Positions 10,170 through 21,531 of a DNA stretch of 43,655 nucleotides are shown here, piece after piece (position 1 is the first letter of the stretch; the number at the start of each line of letters is the position of its first letter). Source of the stretch: Planoprotostelium fungivorum (taxonomy: Eukaryota > Evosea > Variosea > Cavosteliida > Cavosteliaceae). The notes beneath the pieces are model-generated. The model was not told where the DNA came from. It did no database searches and worked only from the letters and a program-made list of their open reading frames with translations. The translations under genes and the position numbers were made by a program. Where the stretch lies: positions 1 to 43,655 of the forward strand of contig MDYQ01000223.1 of assembly GCA_003024175.1 (NCBI GenBank). Reading direction: 5' to 3'.

Positions 10170-10916
10170 TCAACTGTTTATCTTTTGAAATTGACCACCG
10201 ATCCATTGTGGCACTTTGTTGACGACCGTAAAGCTTCCCTGCTGCTGGCTGCCATGAGCCCAGGTCCACTTTCCAGGGCCGTTCGGTGTGTTCTGTTGCC
10301 ACTTGCCTTCGTCGTGTCAATCATTTGCAAATGATCGTCATTCTTTTCACCTTTGTACACGGATCCATCGGGCAACTTGCACTCTCCGTTTCCGTGCATG
10401 TTACCATCTCTCCAATCGCCGATCAACTGTTTGATTCAATTCGAGTGATTACCAATTCGAATGACGCACCGTCACATTGTTCTCTTTGAAGGTGTATGTT
10501 CCGAAACCCTGCTTCTTATCGTTCTTCCACGAGCCCTGGTAGCTGTCCCCGTTGGGGAAGACATAGGTACCCTCTCCATTCTTCTTATCAGTGTCCCAAT
10601 CTCCGTCGTACGATCCTCCATCGGCGTAGGTGAACTTTCCGCGGCCGTGCTTCTTATCTTCAACGTATTGACCGTCGTAGCTGCCTCCGTTTTGGAAGGT
10701 ATAGACACCCTTTCCGTGTCGTTTGCCATACTGGTAGGCTCCTTGATAACTGTCTCCATTGGGGAATCGAGCGAAACCCTGACCGTGTCTCTGTTTCGTC
10801 TCATTTCGGTCGCCCTCATAGGTCTGTGATACGATCAATCACGAGCGAGTCTTTGATCGACTCACGGCGATCCTCGGGGACTGGATCTCCTGATCTTCTA
10901 CTTCTTCGTCAGACAT
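10170..10916 (-). CDS. RSPH1: Radial spoke head 1-like MORN-repeat protein
   Basis: Exons 10866-10916, 10476-10823, 10351-10426, 10170-10306; 203 aa. After an acidic start (MSDEEVEDQEI) come seven MORN repeats (Y-x-G-x-W/Y-x(4-5)-HG-x-G). The entry motif TYEGDRNETKQRHGQGFARF and the length match the flagellar radial-spoke head protein RSPH1. RSPH1 sits in the spoke head of motile 9+2 axonemes. MORN repeats also occur in non-flagellar proteins, but the N-terminal arrangement favours RSPH1. It implies a life stage with a motile flagellum. Confidence 0.85.
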
Positions 10917-11062
10917 GTTGCTTTGTTACAGTGGCGTCTGAGACAGATGAAGAGACGACTAAAAATAACTCATCCACTGGTCACGTGCTGAAGTTTCCGA
11001 GAACAGCCGTCTCATCACAAACGAAACAGAAACATCATGCGACTCCAAAGAATACACACAGT

Positions 11063-13227
11063 CTATTGCTGCCCCATATTGTGCCCCGTCAGCGGTAAAA
11101 AGTTCCCCACGAAGATGAGCGGGAGCCCGATCATATCTCTCTTGATGGTGATACACAAGATACCCTCCACATACCTCTCTCTATCCGATCGAAAGTCTCT
11201 GATTCCGGCCGAAACCAACAGAGAGTTGACTGAGACATTGAAGAAGTCCTGCGCGAGCACGAGATAGTAGTTCTTAAGCGTGGTGCCCGAAAGGGCCTGG
11301 ATGAGAGCGTAGTCGTTGATATCAGAGGGAATCTTGAATGGAAAACCGTTCAGATCGAAGAAGGCTTGGTTGACGTAGTGGACGACGAGGGAGCGCTCCC
11401 AGATGATGGTGGGGGTGGCAAGGTGATCGAATGACTGTTTGAACATCTGGAGGTGTGTCAGTTCGGTTCCATCTAAGGACAACTGCGATGATGTGAAAGA
11501 GGATGACGATGATGATGGAGATGGTGAAGAGACTGACGTTGAGAAAGAGATCAAAGTCCCTCTGCATGCAATCCGAATCGTCTCTCGACAGAGTATCTCG
11601 AATGGCCACCACTCGGCTGATGGCCGCGGAGAGGTTCGATTCGATGAAATTCTGCAACGGTGGTTCGAAGCCCCTGCACCTTCTTAATTTCTCTTCTCTC
11701 GGCGTTCAACTCACTTTGCCCTCAAGAGAGAGAATAATTCCTTGTAGAAGGAAGGTTTCGAAAAGAGTGAAGGAGGTTTCTCGTTGTATTGTTTGATGAA
11801 GAGTGCATTGTTGTTCACGTTCACGTGTTGGGACTGACCCGCTGGAGGGAAATCAGTTGGATGATGATAAAGAGCTCACCAGTGTTGTTGTTGTTGTTCT
11901 GTGGCATATGTTCTAGATCGAGCATGGGTGAGAACTGCAAATGTCATCATTCATGATCGCATGATGATCGTGATGCATGCATGATCACATCTCATGATCA
12001 TCGATCGACAGAGATGACGAAAATAAACTCACGAATAATTGAGAGAACAATTGAGAATCAGACACTGTCCACCATCAACCAAACGATAGACTCTATACAA
12101 CTCACCTCCATTGATGTCTAACGATCCCCTCTCCGTGGAGAAGTGTTGACCCTGCGGTACAAAAATCTCCTGCTCACATCTGAGTCGTTCGAACGATATA
12201 GACAATTACGTTATGTGGATAATGATGCGAGTTTGATTCTGAAGGCTTCGTCGGGGTCACAGCTGATTTAGCCGTAAAGAGGCCGCTCGCTGCGGCAGGT
12301 GGTACCGATTTGGGAATCTGAACGACAGGCAGGCCTGCGTGCTGGATGTGTGGTTGAATGTGAGACGGTGAGACGAGAAGCGCAGTTGGAGGATATTGAG
12401 AGGGAGAATGTGTGTAAGGTTTCGTGTGATGTAATGGTGAGACGATGGCTTTGTCTTCGGTCGTGTCTCTCCTCTTATCTTCTTTCTTCTTGTCTTCCTT
12501 CTTCTCTCCTCCTGTTTCGTGATTAGTATTTGAATGGAGGTGGATGATGATGGGACTGACCTTCTTTGTTCTTTCGTCTGTCTTTCGTGGGTTTGCCACC
12601 GTCTGTGGGGTAGATCCTCTTTCTTCCTCTCTTCTTTGGTACTCCATCTTCGCAGGTCATACTTCTATCGACACACCTCTTACATGGTCTATCTGTTTTC
12701 GGTCATCTAAAGGCTCTACAATGGACAGAAGATGCTGATCACAAGAGTATGAAGACGCAAATGGATCCTACCATGACCGCATGACACGTGAGCCTTCTGA
12801 CAATTGGTGCAGGCCTGAGGTACCCTGTTGACTTTCTTCCCCTCATTGTCTTCACCCGATGTGTTGTTTTGGTCTTCTATTTTGGTTTGAGAATGCAATC
12901 ACGCCGATTCTTCCCACCAGCGAGATCTGCTTTCAATTTCTTGACCTTACTCTTCTTGGCGACTGACACAACCGGAATGACTCCTTGTTGATTTGCCTAT
13001 CTTGATTCAGATCGATCGAACATTCGAATCATGAGAGTGCAATATGGAATCGTCTGACTCACTATTGGAGCTTCCTCTATCCAGAATGCTTCCTTCCTCT
13101 CTTGTTCGGCTTGTTGCAGAGTAGAATGCAAGGGAGGTAGTTCTTCACTCTTCGCAAGATAAATAGGTGCCTCTAACGTGACGTGAGATCCTTCATGTTC
13201 TCTACGTGTATCATCGTTAGTTTGCAT
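11063..13227 (-). CDS. Zn2Cys6 + PAS transcription regulator (ERT1/AcuK-like)
   Basis: Exons 13063-13227, 12903-12996, 12772-12876, 12561-12692, 12210-12511, 12106-12151, 12033-12064, 11880-11934, 11715-11841, 11538-11673, 11063-11482; about 537 aa. The zinc cluster C-x2-C-x6-C-x5-C-x2-C-x6-C (ACTNCQKAHVSC then RPCKRC and MTC) has the QKAH/S-type spacing of the ERT1 gluconeogenesis regulators. The last ~130 residues form a PAS-like domain (PTIIWERSLVVHYVNQAF, NGFPF), also typical of that group. A basic Lys-rich segment and a Pro/His/Ser-rich linker lie between. Two joins are ambiguous: the intron before exon 3 may be 26 or 53 nt, and exon 10 may start 6 nt earlier. Target genes are not known from sequence. 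Confidence 0.85.
11935..12032 (-). repeat. CATGATC-rich palindromic intron
   Basis: This intron of the Zn2Cys6 gene is full of overlapping ATGATC, GATCAT, TGCATGCATGA and TCGATCGA self-complementary words and could fold on itself. It is about twice the usual intron length here. Confidence 0.5.
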
Positions 13228-13423
13228 GTCACTGGTAAGATGCGAGCGGAATAGAAGCAGGGGTTCGGAAAATAAAAATTATCCGTCGTTGACCTCTGCG
13301 CAACGACATAGCCGGAAGATTTTCACGGTAGTCCTCAACAGAGGACACAGGGTCACGTCTAAATCGATACGGAGAGATCTTGATTGAAGAGATTCTAAAG
13401 AGATCTGGACGGATATTTTTACT

Positions 13424-16400
13424 CTACACGACTGCAACTTGTCTCGTCTGTCTCTTCCTTCGAGTCAGCCAGAAAGCAAGAGATGCCAGGATGAAGGTCA
13501 ACATGACGAAAAAGTTTTGGATGATGTTGACCGACGTCTTTGTGGTTACGGGGACCGTGATGGGATAGTGCTGCTGCAAAGTTGAATACTTCCACGCCAG
13601 CTGCTTAGAGGTGTTGGTGGTGGGTGACAACTCCATCAGAAAGGTGTGAATTTCGGTGGGTCTTAACGTTTCAACCGCCTCCGACTTATCATCGAAGGTC
13701 AGCGGGCTCGACTCGGCAACATCCGAACGCGCCAGATGGATCATCTCTTCTTCTCGGTTCACCTTCCATTCCAATTTTTCTCTTACGTCTGTTGTGATGT
13801 CAGCCTCATGTGATGGTGACAGAGGTTCACCGTGTAGAGTCAACATGGTTCGGTTGATGTTTTTCATCTCATACGCTTCCGGGAAGAAGAGACGTTCCAA
13901 GTGAACGTCCATCGGTTGAGACAGTTGAGAGATGATGTTGGACTCGTAGATGTGACCCAGCCGCACGATCATCTGCTCGCTCTTCTCTCCCCTGTGTTCG
14001 AACGAATAGAGGTGGAGGTTTTGTGGAAACTCTGAGCCTGTTTCTCTCGTGAGTTTGACACGTAAGACTCTCTTCGATACCTCTCAACGGCTCGTATTCG
14101 TCAAAGAAAGAAGAAGAAAATTGTGCCTCCCGATTCAACACGTGCAGGAGTAAAAGAGGATGCTCGTGATCTAAAAACATTCTTTTCCTCCTCCATTCGG
14201 TGATGGAGTGATCTTCTAAGAAGAGGAGGTGATCGTGAGATGAGATCGTGTCGTCCACCATGCTTTCGTTGAGCCCTGTGGACTCATTCAGCGAAAGGAT
14301 GGATGCGAAAAGTCTGAACACCTCGGTTATCGTCTACGGATGAAGAACGATGGAGCATCAGCTCCATCGAGCCGTCTGGGTTAACGGTGGCTCCCAGGGT
14401 GGATCGACTCAATATCTGTCGCTTGGTGAGTACTTCTACACGTGAGATGTAACGAAACATCGTGTTGTAAGTCGAAGGAATATAAGTAGATGAGGAGGTG
14501 ATCGGGTGATGATCATGATGATGATGAAATCTTCGCCGTGAAGAAATACACACCGTCAGCTGCACATCCGAATCATCTCGAATGAAAGCCGTCGTCTGCA
14601 AGGGATAATATCTCTTCTCTACCTCCTCCACTTCCCCACAATTACGCTCCACCATCTCCACACCGTTATCGGCCGATAAGATTCCCTCAGGTGTGATCTC
14701 CGTATTGTACCTATCTATCTTCATTCTTAACTCTTTCTCTCTCTCACCTGACGATCAAGTCTCTATCTGAAGAAGAGCTCTTGACGCTGTGTCTGATGGA
14801 CACTTTCCTCTCGCTGATGTCTCCTCCCTTGTCGTGCCACGTCAATCGGACTCGTACGATGTTGTGTTGTCCGCAGAATAAGACGGCTTCTTGTATGAGT
14901 GGACCTCTATAGATGTGCATGACGTTGTCCGTGTTATCGATCTCAGTTGCTTCTCCCCTCGGTGTGAAGAGATAAGCACCCCCCCTCGTCGTACTGTATT
15001 CTCTGTACTACAATTTCGTTATTCTCGCGATCGAAAGTTTGATCTCACCGTTGTCGTCAGATCGTGAAGTCTGTCGCTACCCTTATCATAGAGGCTCTTT
15101 AGATAACCACCACCACCGAATCGAAGCTCGTGGTGCTCGTTCTCAATCATCATTTCACCCACCATACCCTTCTCTCCCTTCTCAACTGCCAAGGTCATCG
15201 ATCGTTCACCTTCATCAGACTCACTCTTCTCGTAGACTTCTACGATGGAAGAAGCAGAGACATTGGACGATGTCACTCGGCACAGAGAGAAAGTCTTTGC
15301 ACCGAGTGGAGGAACAACGGCGAGGAAGCAGAATTGAAAGTGTTTCCTCTCTCCTCTCTTTTCGAGGAAAATGGGGATGGTTTGGCTGGCGAGCTCTCCT
15401 TCTCTGTCGAAGACGGACATGTCTTCTGTGTCTACGTCTACGCAGAGTGTCTCTCTCTTGTTCCAGGCGAGGGAGTTGGTGGCTACGATTGATCTACACT
15501 CTCCTGCGTGGTTTCAGTCCCAGAGAATAAAATAGAATAAATGTTTCACCTTCTTTGAACGGATCGGTATTCCTGTTCAGAGAGAGTGTGGGACGAATTC
15601 CATCCCGTGTCAGGAGAGTTTCCATCGAAATTTCGATGACTTGTCGTGATAATCCTCTCGAACGATTGGTTGCCTGCGTGTAATCCTCCATCACGTAGGA
15701 TTTCGATGTGCCCGTGATGGCTTGATGATGTGTGATCACATCGAGTTCCTATCGTCGATGTCATCGATGTGATTGATGTCAAGAGACGATCGAACTCACA
15801 CGGCGGGCCTCGTTGAGTTTCTTTCTCAATAGAATTGAATCGAAGTTGGGAGGCTTCAGAATTTTCGTCAAGACTTTCACTTCGTTTTGTGCCAAACTGT
15901 GAAATATCTGTGACTGCCGTAATAAGGCGAGACTCTCTCTGTGGTCCCTCTTGATTTGTGACCTGGAGCTGTAGTAACCCTGCATCATCGATGTCACTCC
16001 ATCAGCTCATCGGTGTATGATGACGATATCATCACGGTGTGATGATGTGATCAGATACGATGATGTGATCATTGGACGATGCGATGATGTGATGCGATGA
16101 TCTCACCGTGTAATATGATTCTTCAGTGTCTGCGTAAGGTAGAAAATCATCGTATCGATAAATCGGAAACTCGATGGATTCTCTTTCGGCACTCTCTCTC
16201 ACTCGATCAAAGTATTTCGATAGCGTGGAATATCTCATCGTTACACCCAGCGTAGAATTATTATCGTTGATGTACTCTGATAAGATTCAGCTTCATGATG
16301 AACAGGTGGACGGCTCACTCATCAGTCGGTCCATGTTGTCGTATTGAATCTTTGCATTGACGAACGAGAAGTCATCACCCCACGGCATCATGATTTGTTT

Positions 16401-17475
16401 CGTTCGATAGCTCTCTCCTTGTGTCTATCTACAAGTCAAAATCGTTTCCACATGTCGACATCGTGTGTATCAGAACATCATGAACCATGTTTTTTTCTCA
16501 CCTTCGTGAGGTTGATCAACTGCTCTGATCGATGAGCGATGTTCTCATCGTTGATGATGTCATCTCCTTTCTCCCAATCGAAAGAATAATTTCCCGCCTG
16601 AACAGTTCAGAAAACAACGAGAGAAATGAGTCTGCTACCTTAGTTGAATAATGGTCGTATAATATGTGAGAGAACATCGAGTGACGTTCTTTCAGAGAGG
16701 GAGAAGCCTCCCAGATAAATTGTAGTTGCTTTTCTTCTCTGTATGCATCCTGTCTATGATCGACTTTTTGTCGGATGATGTGGCTTCACCTTCAGATAGT
16801 GATGGATTCGATTTAAGACCAAGTAGTCGTAGCCCATTTGACTGAAGAGAACTGGTGTGAGGGATGAATGTCCGAAGGCATCAATCTGCCATGCGATTCG
16901 TGGTGTCACATCAAAGTGATCTCTCAACCACTCGTGGCCATCAGACATCTGGTGTGAATGAGTTGAAAGTGAAGGTGTGTGAGCCTATCGCATGGATGAA
17001 GAGGGTACCTGGTTAATGATGGCGTCCACTGAAGCGGTGGCTTCGTCGTGCATGACGTAACCCCCACCGACGAATTCGATCTGCCCATTTGCAACCAGTC
17101 TGGTGAATTTCTTTCTCTGATCTTCATTTTGCTCTGTCCACCATTGTTTGAGGAATGAACTGATTCGACGTCGATATCGAATCACATCCTCGACGTTGAG
17201 ACTCACATCTCAGCCCAATGAAATGTCTTTGATGGATCTAGAGACAACTGCTCCACTACGTTTGAAAGAATGTGACTCACACGACTTTGATAATATTCCT
17301 TTTTTGATGTGAATCGATGGTTCGTTTCAATGCAGCTCACTTCAGAGGTCTTCAACCATCCAACATCGCAGTGAGAATGGGGTAACAGATGGACTTCCAA
17401 GAGATCACCAGAAATGGACAGGGAGAATAGAAGGAGAAGAGTTATCAGCCATGCCAGCCGGGTCTGGCCCTTCAT
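13424..17475 (-). CDS. Class II alpha-mannosidase (GH38), signal peptide and C-terminal anchor
   Basis: Sixteen exons: 17341-17475, 17207-17298, 17009-17159, 16790-16948, 16639-16749, 16502-16597, 16319-16424, 16107-16276, 15800-15979, 15550-15748, 15049-15503, 14748-15007, 14554-14710, 14322-14415, 14081-14275, 13424-14037; 1057 aa. GH38 enzymes trim alpha-mannose from N-glycans. All four expected zinc positions are present: PHSHCDVGW (His and Asp), WQIDAFGHS (nucleophile Asp) and THHQAITGTS (His). Lysosomal-type landmarks include FIWEASPSLKERHSMFSHIL, a TGYYSSR motif and ELMLHR. The N-terminus is a signal peptide; residues near the C-terminus form one membrane helix (FFVMLTFILASLAFWL) followed by a basic tail RRKRQTRQVAVV. 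The intron after exon 13 (~138 nt) and its acceptor are the least certain join. Confidence 0.92.
15980..16106 (-). repeat. GATGATGTGATC-type repeats inside a GH38 intron
   Basis: The 127-nt intron between GH38 exons 8 and 9 carries several near copies of GATGATGTGATC and ATGATG words around 16020-16105. It is simple-sequence expansion with no coding content. Confidence 0.6.
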
Positions 17476-18065
17476 CTCCCCAGCCGATCGACTGAGAAAA
17501 GTCCCAAATAAATCACCCGTGTAAATCTTGAATTTGTGTAAGATCGGTCTTACAAGAAGGATGTTCCTCAGGGGTGAAGGGAGGTATCAGTCTCGTCATC
17601 CGTCTCAATCTGAATCTCTTCAGGTCATTTGTTGTGATTCAGGAGCCACGCGGTCTGCCTGCACGCTCGTCAACCGGCCCCACATCGTGACATCAGAACT
17701 GGTCTTGCATAGATTGGATGATACACAGGGAAATCGGAAGAACAGAGCAACTGACGCATCTCATCGTCTTCTCCTTCTCTCATGAACACAGACCTGAACC
17801 TTCCTCTTACGAGATAGACGAATGGAACATACGGATGGGTGATCAAAGAGCCATTGAGGGTAACAGACCGATGAGAGAGACATCTACCTGGAATGCCATC
17901 AGATTTTAGTGAGAAAGAAAAGGTGGAAGAGCATTGATCTCTCTGCGCTAGGTGTCTCTAAAAGCATAACAAGTCTTCACACCGGTGTACATCACAACAA
18001 ATTTGCTTCGGAATCGGCGGATTACAACGAGGACGAGATTAAACGGGTGAGTCACAAGACAAGCG
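17476..18065. promoter_or_regulatory. Divergent promoter region of GH38 and GH31 genes
   Basis: A 590-bp gap separates the start codons of the mannosidase (-) and the glucosidase II alpha gene (+). Open frames inside show no family motif. Shared regulation of two glycan-processing genes is possible but inferred only from position. Confidence 0.5.
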
Positions 18066-21000
18066 ATGAGGATCACAAGCCTCTTGTTGTGCGTCCTCCT
18101 CGCTATCCTATCTATCGAAGCTGTCGATAGAGGAAAATATAAGACCTGCTCTCAATCCTCTTTCTGCACGAGAAACCGAGGTGTAACACATGATGGCTAC
18201 CACATTGCCAACCTCCATCGCAAATCGGATTCACAGTTCACTGCTGACTTCGTATCCCCTTACTTGCAAGGTCGCTCACTCACTTTTGAATTGGTAAGCA
18301 TCGTATTGGTATTGGCTCTGATATGAGCTAGACTGGTCTGTTAGATAACACAGTCCGTGTCAGAGTCGTCGAAAGCCTACCAAAGAGATACCAAGGTCCT
18401 TTAGAGGTGTGCAATGAGACCGATCTCCATTCTGATTCATCGTAGGTATTGGAGCCTCTTCAGGAAGCCAAGTTATCGGAGAAACAGAAGAGTTCCGAAT
18501 CTACAGAGTTCACATTAAACTCCCATGTGACTGTTCGCATTGGTCATTCTCCGCTCCGTCTTGGTCAGTCACATTATTCACATCGATCGATATGATGACA
18601 CATCTTAGACTTTTACTACGATGGAAGACACACGTTGAGCGCCAACGCCAACGACTTTTTGAATTTCGAGCACTTGAGAAGTAAGGAGGAGGATGATAAG
18701 ATAGTACCCTCGCAGATCCCCAACGATGAGGCCACTCAACCGGAGGACTACAACGAGGCGGAATCAGGACCATGGCAGAGACCCACCGTGAGGCATCATC
18801 TTCGATCTCCATCACACGAAACTGACACACTCGACAGAAGGAGAACCCAAAGAAGAGTGGAAGATGGGAGGAACATTTTGGAGGTCATCAAGACACGAAG
18901 CCCAACGGCCCCACCTCCATCTCCATGGACATCACCTTCATCGGATCTCGCTACGTCTACGGTATCCCCGAGCACGCCAGTTCGCTCGCTCTCACCCCCA
19001 CCATCAGAGTCGGAGATGCAAACGAGAGGGAACAAGTGACAGACCCCTACCGCCACTACAACTTGGATGTCTTCGAATACGAATTGAACAACCCCATGGC
19101 CCTCTACGGTGCCGTTCCCTTCATGATCGGACACGGAGCTCATGGATCATCTGCTGTCTTCTGGCTCAACTCTGCCGAAACTTGGATCGACGTAGAGACG
19201 ACGACGAAGGACGCCTCCGGTAGAGAGAAGGTATTTTTTTTCATTTTATTTCGTTTTATTCTCCGCTCTGGAAAACGTGACGAGCGAGTGCAGGTGGGAA
19301 CACAGTGGATCTCAGAGAGTGGCAACATGGACATCTTCTTCATCATCGGTCCGTCCGGACATGATGTGTTGAGACAATACGCAGCTCTCACCGGTACCAC
19401 TGCCCTACCCCCTCAGTTCACTCTGGGTTACCACCAGTGCAAATGGAACTACAAGGACGAGACCGATGTCGCAAATGTCGACAGCGGATTCGACAGCCAC
19501 GATATCCCTTACGATGTCATCTGGCTCGATATCGAGCACACGGACTGTGAGTGTAGCGTCGACATTGTTTCACTGATGGTCCACAGCGAAGAAATACTTT
19601 ACGTGGGATCAGAACTATTTCCCCACACCGAAGAACATGCAGGAGAAGATAGGAGACAAGGGAAGACGCATGGTTACTATTGTGGATCCACACATCAAGA
19701 GAGAGGGAGGCTATCACGTCCACTCACAGGCCGAGTCGAACAATTACTACGTCAAGAATAAGGACAAGAACGATTACGACGGTCACTGTTGGCCCGGATC
19801 CAGCAGCTGGGTCGATTATCTGAAGGAGAATGCGAGAGATTGGTGGGAGCAGCTCTTCTCTTATTACAACTATCAGGTGAGCTTCTCTATTTTATCTCAG
19901 GCATAACAAATGCACAAAGAGGAGAGTGACATGCTCAACGAAGAATAGGGAAGCACACCCAGACTGTACACGTGGAACGATATGAACGAGCCTTCTGTTT
20001 TCAACGGACCAGAGACTACCATGAACAAGGACGCTCTTCACCTCGATGGTGTAGTGGAACACCGTGATGTCCATAACTTGTACGGTATGACCATGGTCAA
20101 TGCTACAGCGAGAGGTGAGAGACATTTTATCGCCTCTAACCAGTAGAACGAGAGAACTGAATGATGCATTAGGTCTTATCAGAAGACACGCCGATCAGAA
20201 CGAGAGGCCGTTCGTCTTATCCAGAGCTTTCTTCGCTGGAATCCAGAAGCACGGAGCCATTTGGACCGGTGACAACACGGCCGGTTGGGATCATTTGGCT
20301 GTGGCTCAGCCCATGCTCCTCTCTCTCGGTCTCGCCGGTGTCGCCTTCTCTGGTGCTGACGTCGGTGGCTTCTTTGGTAACCCAGATGCCGAGTTGGTCA
20401 CTCGCTGGTACCAGGTGAGATTTGTCTCGTTGAAATGGGTTAACGATGGTTCAGGCTGCAGCCTTCCAGCCCTTCTTCAGAGGTCACGCCCATTTAGACA
20501 GTAAGAGGAGGGAGCCTTGGTTGTTCGGCGAGCCTTACACGTCGGTCATCCGAGACGCCATCAAGAGCCGATACCAGCACCTTCCCCTGTGGTACACTCT
20601 CTTCTACAAGAACACCCTCACCGGTCTCCCCCCCATGCGTCCCCTCTTCTTAGAGTTTCCATCCGAAGAGAAGATCTGGAACAACCAAGATCAATTCTTA
20701 GTTGGAAGGGAGCTCATGGTGGTCCCCGTCACTCGATCTCAGCAGACGACATCTCGCGTCGTGTTCCCAGGGGCCCAGAAGTGGTACGATATCACGGACG
20801 GATCTTCCCATGCGGTGCGTACCGTACGTAGGATGTCCCATCGCTGACGGGTGACAGGGTGGTACAGAGGAAGAGGTCAACGTGCCTTTGGAAAAGTATC
20901 TCGTCTACCAGCAAGGAGGCACCGTTGTTCCAAAGAGAGAGAGAGCGAGGAGAACTTCACAGCACATGGACACTGATCCGTTCACTCTTCAGGTGAGAGA

Positions 21001-21446
21001 AGAGAAGGAGAAAGATCTAACGAGACAGATTGCAGTGAGCCGCGAGGGAACTGCAGAGGGAGAATTGTACGTTGACGACGGACACACGTTCGATTTTAAG
21101 AAGGGCGTCTACTCTTACAACCAGATCAAATTAGAGAACGGAAACTTGACGTACAAGACCCTCGGTGGAGTGTACGAGAGCCAGCTGTTGATCGAGAAGG
21201 TGAACCTCTTTAGAATGTCTAAACCTTCGCTCGTCTGTGTCTGACATGAAACAGATCGTCGTGTATGGTCTGTCCTCGGCTCCCAGCTCCGTTACAACAG
21301 TCAGCAACGAGAAGGTGAGACGCCTTTTTGTCTCTTTGACTAAAACGTTCGTTCAGCTCGACTTTTCTTACCGAAACGGAAAGTTGGTCATCAGAAAGCC
21401 GAACCTCCCCGCTACACGAGAGTGGTCCCTTCAGATCAAGGCATAA
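18066..21446 (+). CDS. Glucosidase II alpha subunit (GH31)
   Basis: Fourteen exons: 18066-18293, 18332-18406, 18446-18563, 18609-18787, 18838-19230, 19294-19546, 19587-19876, 19949-20114, 20173-20414, 20455-20814, 20858-20992, 21029-21199, 21255-21314, 21357-21446; 919 aa. The enzyme removes the inner glucoses of N-glycans in the ER. After a signal peptide ([19 protein letters not shown]) the GANAB-type start VDRGKYKTC is seen. Catalytic motifs are intact: [22 protein letters not shown], the nucleophile [10 protein letters not shown], and the acid/base segment IWTGDN followed by GADVGGFFG. There is no C-terminal KDEL signal, as expected because the alpha subunit is retained through its beta partner. 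Splices are all 36-72 nt. Confidence 0.96.
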
Positions 21447-21531
21447 ACTCTTTCATTGTTAAGGTTGATGATTATGTTTCAGTTTCTCTTACGCCCTACT
21501 TTTCCTCTTTTGTTTATTCTTCGTCTGTTCT

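Noticed and set aside
10461-10829. 122-codon plus-strand frame opposite RSPH1
   Set aside because: It is the shadow of the MORN-repeat exon.
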